Below, piece after piece: positions 1-6,240 of a stretch of DNA of 6,526 nt (the stretch's first letter is position 1; each line of letters starts with the position of its first letter). This DNA is from Anaerolineales bacterium (GTDB lineage: Bacteria; Chloroflexota; Anaerolineae; 4572-78; J111). The stretch is from positions 1-6,526 of the forward strand of contig JAAUSP010000441.1 of assembly GCA_012032575.1 (NCBI GenBank). Reading direction: 5' to 3'. Under the pieces are notes generated by a model. That model did not search any database and was not told where the DNA came from. It saw only the letters and a list, made by a program, of their open reading frames with translations. The position numbers and the translations under genes are program-made.

Positions 1-120
1 TCCTGCGCTCTGGCCCCGGTTGCGGTGCTGGATCGACCAGGTGATGGGCCGCATGCGGCGGAGATGCTGGTCGGCCAGGTCAAAAAGCAACTCGCCGCCC
101 CCGAAGCCGGTTCGGCCTGA
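1..120 (+). CDS. nuoE: NuoE/FdsG-like [2Fe-2S] subunit, C-terminal end (5' truncated by window)
   Basis: Only the last 39 or so codons are present, ending at TGA 118-120. The first residues read SCALAPVAVLD, the typical end of the 24-kDa (NuoE/HndA/FdsG) thioredoxin-like ferredoxin fold. The Cys at nt 4-6 is probably the last of its four cluster ligands. After VLD the family expects a D-x-V-x-G-R-M-T-x-E stretch. That stretch is present, but in the +2 frame between about 35 and 55 (DQVMGRM), and the original frame resumes with AEMLVGQVKKQL. This fits an extra C near 34 and a missing base near 56-57, which cancel each other. In the complex this subunit would carry a [2Fe-2S] cluster beside the FMN of NuoF. 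The next gene starts 13 nt downstream, so the two are likely cotranscribed. The family call rests on a short segment plus context. Confidence 0.72.
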   Translation, partial: SCALAPVAVLDRPGDGPHAAEMLVGQVKKQLAAPEAGSA

Positions 121-125
121 GAGGA
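121..125 (+). promoter_or_regulatory. Ribosome binding site for the NuoF-GltD fusion gene
   Basis: GAGGA sits 8 nt before the ATG at 134, directly after the stop of the upstream subunit. An in-frame ATG at 125-127 overlaps this motif and would add three residues (MIP). The spacing favours the start at 134. Confidence 0.55.
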
Positions 126-133
126 TGATCCCC

Positions 134-1811
134 ATGAATACAGCGGAAAATTTACCGGCCGTCCCACGCGAAACGCTGAAAGCCGTAACCGACCCTCGCC
201 ATCGCTGGGTAGCCATCTGCCGGGGGACCGGCTGTAGCTCCTCGGCCAGCGCGGAGGTGAGCCAGGCTTTGCAGGCGGAGTTAGCCCAACACGGCCTGGC
301 CGATCAGGTGGAAGTGCGCCGCACCGGCTGTTTTGGCTTTTGCGCTCAAGGCCCGATCATGGTCGTCTACCCCGACGAAACCTTCTATAATCAAGTCGCC
401 CCCCACCACGTCAAAGAAATAGTTCAGGAGCACCTCATCGGCGGCCGGCCGGTCGAGCAAATCTTGTACCACGACCCCGCCAGTGAAACCGTCATCGAGA
501 AATGGCACGAAATAGGTTTTTACGGCAAACAGCACCGCCTGTTGCTGGAAAACTGCGGCGTGATTGACCCGGAGGATATTGACCATTACCGGGCCAAAGA
601 CGGTTATCAGGCCCTCTACCGAGTGTTGACCAGCCTGACCCCCGCTGACGTCATCGAAGAAGTCATCCAATCGGGCGTGCGCGGACGGGGCGGCGGCGGA
701 TTTTTGTCGGCATCAAATGGAGCCTGGCCCGCAAAACCGAAAAGTGGCCCAAGTACATCATCTGCAACGCCGACGAGGGCGACCCCGGCGCGTTCATGGA
801 CCGTTCGCTGCTGGAAGGCGACCCCCATTCCGTCATCGAGGCATGCTCATTGCCGGTTACGCCATCGGCGCTGAGCTTGGCTACATCTACTGCCGGGCCG
901 AATATCCGCTGGCTATCCGGCGGCTGGAAATCGCCCTGGCCCAGGCCAGAGCGTTGGGCCTGTTGGGCCAAAACATCCTGGGGACTGACTTCAGCTTCGA
1001 CATCCTGATCAAAGAGGGGGCCGGCGCGTTTGTCTGCGGCGAAGAAACGGCCCTCATGGCCTCCATCGAGGGCGAGCGGGGCCAACCCTGGCCGCGACCC
1101 CCTTACCCGGCGGTGTCCGGCTTGTGGGGCCAGCCCAGCAATGTCAATAATGTCAAAAGCTACGCCTTTATCCCCCGGATCATCCGGCTGGGGGCGGAAT
1201 GGTTTAGCAAACTGGGCACGCCGAACAGCCCCGGCACCGCCGTGTTTGCCCTGACCGGCATGGTCAACCGGACCGGCCTGATCGAAGTGCCGATGGGCCT
1301 CACCCTGCGCGACATTATTTTCGATATCGGCGGCGGCATCCCCAACGGGCGAAAATTCAAGGCGGTGCAGACCGGCGGACCGTTGGGCGGCTGTCTGCCG
1401 GAAGCCTACCTGGACACCCCGGTGGATTTTGACTCGCTGCGGGCGGCCGGCGCGGTGATGGGGTCGGGCGGCATGATTGTGGCCGATGAAACGACCTGCA
1501 TGGTCGAGTTTACCAAGTATTTCTTGCAGTTTGCCTGCGATGAAAGCTGCGGCAAATGCCCGCCCTGCCGGATTGGCAGCGTCAGGATGCTGGAGATTCT
1601 GGAGCGGATTACCGCCGGCCAGGGCGAACCGGCCGATATTGAACGCATCCGCTATCTGGCGCAGGGCATGCAGCGCGGCTCGCTGTGCGCGTTGGGCCAG
1701 TTGACCCCGTCGCCGGTGCTGTCGGTGCTGCGCCATTTTGAAGAGGAATTTTGGGCGCACATCAGCGAAGGCCGCTGCCCGGCGGCCAGTTGCCAGAAGT
1801 TGGTGCGCGCG
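134..1811 (+). CDS. nuoF: NuoF-like NADH/FMN module, N-terminal part of a NuoF-GltD fusion (two apparent frameshifts inside)
   Basis: This is the diaphorase module that would pass electrons between NAD(H), FMN and Fe-S clusters. Corrected residues 1-110 form a thioredoxin-like [2Fe-2S] domain with Cys29, Cys34, Cys66 and Cys70. Next come the NADH/FMN motifs GRGGGGF (about 184-190) and NADEGDPGA (about 212-220), an SLBB-type segment, and the N3-type [4Fe-4S] ligands Cys473, Cys476, Cys479 ([12 protein letters not shown]) and Cys519 (GSLCALG). Two single-base deletions break the frame. One is in the T run 701-705, where frame 2 moves to frame 1 just after GGGGF. The other is near 841, where GAGGC should read GAGGGC and frame 1 moves to frame 3. 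Adding one base at each site gives continuous NuoF sequence. No stop separates it from the GltD-type sequence that follows, so the two look like one polypeptide of about 1039 residues. It lies between a nuoE-like gene and a formate dehydrogenase gene, as in fdsGBA operons. Confidence 0.88.
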
Positions 1812-3249
1812 CCTGCGTCAGTGCTTGCCCGCCGGGGTGGATGTGCCGGCTTATCTGGCGTTGGTCGCTCAGGGACGCTATGCCGAGGCGCTGGCCGTCC
1901 ATCGGGAGGCCAACCCCTTTGCCATGATCTGCGGCCGGGTCTGTCCGGCCTTTTGCGAGGGCGTCTGCCGGCGCGGCCAGGTGGACGACCCCATCGCCAT
2001 CCGCCAGGTCAAACGCTTCATGGCCGACGAATATTACGCCGAAGCCTGGACGCCGCCCCGCTTAGCGCCGCCCAAAAACATCAAGGTGGCGATCATCGGG
2101 GCCGGGCCTTGCGGCTTAACGGCGGCGCTGCGTCTGGCCCAGCAAGGTTATCAGGTGACTGTTTTTGAGCGCATGCCGCACCCCGGCGGTATGATGACCT
2201 ACGGCATTCCGGCGTACCGTTTGCCCCGCGACCCTCTCTTTGCCGAGATTGAGCACATCCGGCGGGCGGGCGTGGAAATCCACTGTAACATGGAGTTGGG
2301 GACCGATTTTACCATCAAGAGTCTCCAGGCCGACGGCTACCAGGCGATTGTGTTGGCTTTGGGGGCGCATCGCAGCCGGAGCATGGGTGTCCAGGGCGAG
2401 AAAAAAGAGGGAGTCTACCACGGCGTCCAAATGCTGCGCGATATTGCCCTGGGCCGAGTGCCGAATCTGGCCGGCAAACGGGTGGTGGTGGCCGGGGCCG
2501 GCAACACAGCGATGGACGCCGCCCGCTCCGCCCTGCGTTTGGGTGCGCAGGAGGTCCACGTAGTCTATCGCCGCACCGAGCACGAAATGCCGGCCCTCGA
2601 AGAAGAAGTCGTGGGAGCCAGGGAAGAAGGCGTCCACTTCCACTTTTTGGTCACGCCGGTCGCTATTTTGGGCGATGAGGCTGTGACCGGGGTGCGCTTG
2701 CAGCGCCAGGCTTTGGGCGATTATGACGCCAGCGGCCGCCGCCAGCCGGTGCCCATCCCCGGCTCGGAATTTGATATGCCCTGCGAGTTGTTGATTCCGG
2801 CCATCGGTCAGGTAACGTGGGTGGATGACGAAAGCCTGAGCCTGCATCGCAAAGCCACCTTCGCCGTGGGCAAAGCCTTTGAACTGAGCGACGTACCCGG
2901 CGTCTTTGCCGCCGGAGATGCCGTGACCGGCCCGGCGACGGTGGTCCAATCGGTGGCGCACGGCAACCAGGTGGCCCTCACGGTGGACCACTGGCTGAGC
3001 AGCGGCCAACTCGGCGGGGTTTATTATAAGCCCAAACGCCACGATATTCCGCAGCTTTTTGATTTAAACCTCTATGCCGACGCCCGGCGTCCCCACGCCC
3101 GCATCTTAACCCCGCAGCAACGTCTCGACCGCCAAAACTTCGCCGAGGTCGAAATGGGCTTCGAGGCGCGGGTTGTTCAGGAAGAGTGCAAACGCTGCCT
3201 GCGCTGTGATCTGGAGTGGCTGGAGCGGGTGGGCGAGCTGGTGCCTTGA
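1812..3249 (+). CDS. GltD/NfnB-like FAD- and NAD(P)H-dependent oxidoreductase module, C-terminal part of the NuoF-GltD fusion
   Basis: This is the glutamate-synthase small-subunit fold, shared with NfnB. It begins with CVSACPAGVDVPAYL (about residues 562-575 of the fusion), then CGRVCPAFCEGVC (Cys601, 605, 609, 613), the usual Fe-S-binding entry domain. The FAD Rossmann motif GAGPCG lies at about 657-662. A second dinucleotide motif AGAGNTAMD (about 788-796) is followed by VVYRRTEHEMPA, whose paired Arg are typical of NADPH-binding members. AGDAV near 929 contacts FAD in the family, and the end carries CKRCLRCD (Cys1020, 1023, 1026). The reading frame from 1831 to the TGA at 3247-3249 is intact. 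The junction needs two more one-base deletions, at about 1812 and in the C run 1828-1830. An ATG at 1738 opens this frame, but it lies inside NuoF coding sequence and precedes no GltD-like residues, so I do not use it. There is no glutamate synthase large subunit here; a role with the formate dehydrogenase is inferred from fusion and operon. Confidence 0.86.
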
Positions 3250-3253
3250 GGAG
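3248..3253 (+). promoter_or_regulatory. Ribosome binding site for the formate dehydrogenase gene
   Basis: GAGGAG overlaps the stop codon of the preceding gene and lies 7 nt before the ATG at 3261. It decides the start: in-frame codons further upstream (open back to 3216) lie inside the fusion gene, whereas from 3261 the protein begins MTVTLTINGR, the normal start of a [2Fe-2S] ferredoxin domain. Confidence 0.75.
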
Positions 3254-3260
3254 ACCTGCT

Positions 3261-4214
3261 ATGACCGTTACTTTGACCATCAATGGCCGGCCCGTGGTGG
3301 CGGCTGAAGGAAACACGATATTGGAAGCGGCGCGGGCTGCCGGGATTCACATTCCAACCCTGTGCCACCACCCCGATTTGACCAACGTGGGCGCGTGCCG
3401 CATGTGTGTCGTCTCGGTGGAGAAGGCGCGGGGACTGCAAACGGCCTGTACCACCCCCGTTTTTGAGGGTATGGTGGTTGACAGCGAGAGCGCTGAGGCC
3501 CGCGAAACCCGCCAATTTGTGCTGGAGATGCTGCTGACCGACCACCCCAACGAGTGCATGCGCTGTGAGGTCAACGGAGCCTGCGAGCTGCAGGATTTGG
3601 TGTATGAGTATAACGTCACCTGGCCGGAACAGCAGGGGGCACACCACACCTATCCCATTGACCCCGACCCCAACCCCTTCATCTTTATTGACCGCAATAA
3701 ATGTATTTTGTGCAGCCGCTGCGTGCGGGCCTGCGGCGAAATTCAAAACCGGGATGTCTGGAGCTTGGCCCACCGGGGTTTCAAAAGTAAGCTCGTGGCC
3801 GGGGCCGACCAATTGCTGCTCGACGCCCGCTGCGAAAGCTGCGGCCAATGCGTGGCCTACTGCCCGGTCGGGGCGCTGTACGATAAAATGAGCGTCGGGC
3901 GGGGACGCGCCAACCAGGTCTCGAAGGTGCGCACCACCTGTTCCTACTGCGGGGTGGGCTGCAACTTTGATCTGAACGTGCGCAATAATCGGGTAGTGCG
4001 CGTCACCAGCGCTCCCGATGCTCCGGTCAACGGCATGGCCCTGTGCGTCAAAGGACGCTACGGCTACGACTATATCCACCACTCCGACCGCCTCACCCGC
4101 CCCCTCATTCGCGCCAAGTGGCTGTCAAACGTGCCCGAACACCTCGAAAGTGGCGCATGGCGCGTCGCCACAGTCGCCGAAAAACGCACCGATTCCGAAA
4201 ATCGTAAATCGTAA
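3261..4214 (+). CDS. fdhF: Formate dehydrogenase catalytic subunit, 5' part: NuoG-like Fe-S domains and start of the molybdopterin domain
   Basis: This part carries the electron wire of the catalytic subunit. In order: a [2Fe-2S] ferredoxin domain with Cys35, Cys46, Cys49, Cys63; a His-Cys [4Fe-4S] site with His95, Cys99, Cys102, Cys108; a two-cluster ferredoxin domain with Cys148/151/154/158 and Cys191/194/197/201; and the molybdopterin-oxidoreductase [4Fe-4S] motif CSYCGVGC (Cys227, 230, 234) with Cys262 and the following KGR. All 20 expected ligands are present. The reading runs normally through RLTRPLIR (residue 284) and DS (312), then enters a 7-bp repeat array and stops at TAA 4212-4214. 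Residues ENRKS before that stop are repeat-encoded. The domain plan is that of FdsA-type NAD-dependent formate dehydrogenases. The protein has no Tat or Sec signal, so it should be cytoplasmic. The rest of the same gene continues at 4232. Confidence 0.9.
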   Translation: MTVTLTINGRPVVAAEGNTILEAARAAGIHIPTLCHHPDLTNVGACRMCVVSVEKARGLQTACTTPVFEGMVVDSESAEARETRQFVLEMLLTDHPNECMRCEVNGACELQDLVYEYNVTWPEQQGAHHTYPIDPDPNPFIFIDRNKCILCSRCVRACGEIQNRDVWSLAHRGFKSKLVAGADQLLLDARCESCGQCVAYCPVGALYDKMSVGRGRANQVSKVRTTCSYCGVGCNFDLNVRNNRVVRVTSAPDAPVNGMALCVKGRYGYDYIHHSDRLTRPLIRAKWLSNVPEHLESGAWRVATVAEKRTDSENRKS

Positions 4215-4231
4215 ATCTGAAATCGTAAATC
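4197..4231. repeat. AAATCGT heptanucleotide repeat array inside the formate dehydrogenase gene
   Basis: Units AAATCGT occur at 4199-4205, 4206-4212 and 4220-4226, a variant AAATCTG at 4213-4219, and a partial AAATC at 4227-4231. Taking 4197-4231 as the insert gives 35 nt, five units of seven. Deleting it joins GAT TCC to CCC GAC GCT TTT ATC in one continuous frame, from frame 3 upstream to frame 2 downstream. The array brings TAA or TGA codons into two of the three frames (TAA 4205 and 4226 in frame 2; TAA 4212 and TGA 4218 in frame 3). Its AT-rich composition is unlike the GC-rich gene around it. Confidence 0.85.
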
Positions 4232-6115
4232 CCCGACGCTTTTATCGAAACCGATTGGGACACCGCCCTCGACGTGGTGGCCGGAAAATTCGCGGCGGTC
4301 AAACGGGAGCACGGCGGTGAGGCCCTGGCTGTGCTGGCCTCGGCCAAGTGTACCAACGAGGAAAATTATCTCTTTAGCAAATTCACCCGGCAGGTGTTGG
4401 GGACGAACAGCATTGACCACTGCGCCCGCCTCTGACACAGCGCCACTGTCGCCGGTCTGGCGACCAGTTTTGGCAGCGGGGCAATGACCAATTCTATCCG
4501 CGACATTGCTGCCGAGAGCGGGTGTATCTTTATCATTGGCAGCAACACCAGCGAGCAGCATCCGGTGATTGGCACCAAAATCCGGCGGGCCAAACGGCAG
4601 CGCGGGGCCAAATTGATTGTGGCCGACCCGCGCCGCATCACTATCGCCGAATATGCCGATCTGCACCTGCGCCACAAACCGGGTACCGATCTGGCCCTTC
4701 TCAACGGCCTGATGCACGTCATCCTGCGGGAAGGTTGGCAGGATGACGCCTTTATCGCCGCCCGCACCGAGGGCTTTGACGAGTTCAAGGCGGTCATCGA
4801 AAAGTACACGCCCGAAATGACCAGCGCCATTACCGGCGTTCCGGCTGAAGCTATCGAGCAGGCGGCCCGCATGATGGCCGAAAACAGGCCGGGGTCGCTG
4901 CTGTATGCGATGGGCATTACCCAGCACATCGTCGGGGTGCCGAATGTGATGGCCTGTGCCAACCTGCAAATGCTGCTGGGGAATATCGGCGTGCCGGGAG
5001 GTGGGGTCAACCCGCTGCGCGGCCAGAACAACGTGCAGGGAGCCTGTGACATGGGCGGTTTGCCCAATGTCTACTCCGGCTACCAGCGCGTCACCGATGC
5101 CCTGGCCCAGCAAAAATTTGAGCAAGCCTGGGGGGTAGAACTCTCCAATGAGAACGGGCTAACCGTGACCGAAATGCTGAAGGCCGCCGAAGAGGGCAGA
5201 GTCAAGTGCCTGTATATCATCGGCGAGAACCCGATGACCAGCGACCCGGACCTGAACCATGTGCGCTACTCGCTCCAGCAGACGGAATTTATTGTGGCCC
5301 AGGAAATCTTCTTTACCGAAACCGGCCACTTTACCGATGTGATTCTGCCGGCGGCCAGCTTTGCCGAAAAAGAGGGGACCTTCACCAATACCGAGCGCCG
5401 TATCCAGCGAGTCCGCCAGGCCGTGCCGCCCCCCGGCGAGGCCAAACCCGATTCCTGGATCATCGCGGAATTGGCCCGGAGAATGTTGGCTTTAGGTGCA
5501 TTCGACCCGCACCCGGATGCGCCGCATGCCGGCTGGCACTACCCCTCGCCCGCCGATATTATGGATGAGATCAACCAACTGACCCCCAGTTATACCGGAG
5601 TCACCTATCCCCGGCTGAACGCGGGCGCTCACCTGCAATGGCCCGTGCCCAGCCCGGACCATCCGGGGACGCCCATTTTGCATGTGGGTCGCTTTACCCG
5701 CGGTCTGGGCCTCTTTGTCGGGCGGGATCATGTGCCGCCGGCGGAACTGCCGGATGAGGAATATCCGCTGATGCTGACCACCGGCCGGGTGATTTACCAC
5801 TGGCACGGCGGCGAGATGACTCGCCGGGCCAGCGGTCTGGAGGCTGTTTATCCAGAGGCGTTGATCGAAATCAATCCCAAAGATGCCCGTCAAGCCAATA
5901 TTGGGGATGGGCAGTTGATGCGCGTGGCCTCGCGCCGGGGCGAAATCACCGCCAAAGCGCAGGTGACGGATCGGGTTGAGCCGGGGCTGATTTTTGCCAC
6001 CTTCCACTTTCCTGAATCGGCTGCCAATTTTCTCACCAACCCGGCCCTCGATCCCCAGGCTAAAATTCCAGAGTACAAAGTTTGCGCGGTTCGCATCCAG
6101 GCGGTATCCTTTTAA
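4232..6115 (+). CDS. fdhF: Formate dehydrogenase catalytic subunit, 3' part: selenocysteine molybdopterin (Mo/W-bisPGD) domain
   Basis: This part oxidises formate to CO2 (or runs in reverse) at a Mo or W bis-pyranopterin site. It continues the 3261 gene in frame 2 from PDAFIETDWDTALDVV. The active-site stretch DHCARL-UGA-HSATVAGL aligns with CARV-Sec-HGPSVAGL of E. coli FdhF, so the in-frame TGA at 4433-4435 should encode selenocysteine, residue 380 of the repaired protein. The neighbouring His381 is kept. Arg575 in NPLRGQNNVQGACDMG matches the second catalytic residue, Arg333 of FdhF. Cofactor-binding segments follow: SNTSEQHP, ADPRR, GENPMTSDP, ILPAASFAEKEGTFTNTERR, and the C-terminal MopB cap from LMLTTGRVIYHWHGG to TFHFPESAANFLTNP. 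With the 35-nt repeat removed the whole gene encodes 939 residues, normal for FdsA-type subunits. A conventional gene caller will start it falsely at ATG 4484, after the UGA. Confidence 0.92.
4433..4435 (+). other. UGA selenocysteine codon (active-site Sec of formate dehydrogenase)
   Basis: This TGA is in frame with sequence upstream (DHCARL) and downstream (HSATVAGL), exactly where Sec or Cys lies in formate dehydrogenases. The long frame 2 reading is otherwise open from 4229 to 6113. A SECIS-like hairpin follows. Together these exclude a plain nonsense mutation as the simplest reading. The host would need SelA, SelB, SelC and SelD, none of which is in the window. Confidence 0.93.
4436..4473 (+). 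promoter_or_regulatory. Bacterial SECIS element
   Basis: A perfect 6-bp stem GTCGCC (4448-4453) and GGCGAC (4459-4464) closes the loop GGTCT (4454-4458). ACT (4445-4447) can extend it by pairing with AGT (4466-4468) across one bulged C at 4465, and GCC 4442-4444 can pair with GGC 4471-4473 beyond a small internal loop. The loop GGUCU carries the GU that SelB recognises. It begins 18 nt after the UGA, the same spacing as I recall for E. coli fdhF. The element lies in coding sequence, as bacterial SECIS elements do. Confidence 0.88.
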
Positions 6116-6136
6116 GAGGTGATGATTTTTGGCGGG

Positions 6137-6157
6137 TGATGCGTGATGCGTGATGCG
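6137..6157. repeat. TGATGCG heptanucleotide tandem repeat, three exact copies
   Basis: Units lie at 6137-6143, 6144-6150 and 6151-6157 and are identical. The period is seven, as in the array within the formate dehydrogenase gene, but the unit sequence differs. Confidence 0.85.
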
Positions 6158-6170
6158 TAAAATATCACGC
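6148..6170. repeat. Inverted repeat overlapping the heptamer array
   Basis: GCGTGAT (6148-6154) and ATCACGC (6164-6170) are exact reverse complements around a 9-nt loop. The same left arm also occurs at 6141-6147, so alternative pairings exist. No T run follows, so a factor-independent terminator is not supported. It could stabilise the 3' end of the upstream transcript or be the folded end of a small repeat element. Confidence 0.6.
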
Positions 6171-6225
6171 CTCGCGTCTAATCATCAGTTGGTCGAGGCC
6201 AAAATCAAAGTCTGACTTGCAAAAC

Positions 6226-6232
6226 AGGGGGA
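6226..6232 (+). promoter_or_regulatory. Ribosome binding site for the [2Fe-2S] gene at 6241
   Basis: AGGGGGA lies 8 nt before GTG 6241. It supports that GTG as the start. The frame has a TGA at 6151 and no ATG between there and 6241. Confidence 0.6.
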
Positions 6233-6240
6233 ATACCGCT

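Larger units (their letters stand above)
6116..6240. other. Intergenic spacer with heptamer repeat and hairpin
   Basis: These 125 nt separate the formate dehydrogenase stop from the next start. They hold the TGATGCG repeats, one hairpin and, at the end, the ribosome binding site of the next gene. I see no convincing promoter and no intrinsic terminator, since the hairpin is not followed by a T run. A Shine-Dalgarno-like AGAGGTG at the stop precedes ATG 6122, but that reading ends after five codons. Confidence 0.6.

Noticed and set aside
663..1760. Long minus-strand open frame opposite the NuoF module
   Set aside because: It lies antisense to clear NuoF coding sequence, shows low-complexity composition with no recognisable domain, and is typical of GC-rich shadow frames.
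1738..1830. ATG 1738 as the start of a separate GltD-like gene
   Set aside because: The residues from 1738 to 1828 in that frame have no GltD similarity, while the same DNA encodes the conserved NuoF C-terminus and then CVSAC in other frames.
717..2168. A single 483-residue plus-strand protein
   Set aside because: Only the middle (about 843-1811) is NuoF. The first 42 residues and everything after the junction are out-of-frame translations caused by the single-base deletions.
2116..3042. Minus-strand open frame opposite the GltD module
   Set aside because: It is a complete overlap with an intact, motif-rich gene and has no recognisable protein features.
3660..3677. Short direct repeat of GACCCC-like hexamers
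   Set aside because: It is simply the coding of an Asp-Pro-Asp-Pro-Asn-Pro stretch within the Fe-S domain linker, in frame and unremarkable.
4484..4486. ATG 4484 as the start of the formate dehydrogenase
   Set aside because: It falls in the middle of the catalytic domain. Conserved family sequence continues upstream through the UGA codon to 4232.
3177..5125. Two long minus-strand frames (3177-4082 and 4070-5125) opposite the formate dehydrogenase gene
   Set aside because: Both are antisense to conserved Fe-S and molybdopterin domains. One also reads through the heptamer array, as expected by chance.
6148..6175. Intrinsic terminator after the formate dehydrogenase gene
   Set aside because: The hairpin is not followed by a T-rich stretch, and the next gene is on the same strand.
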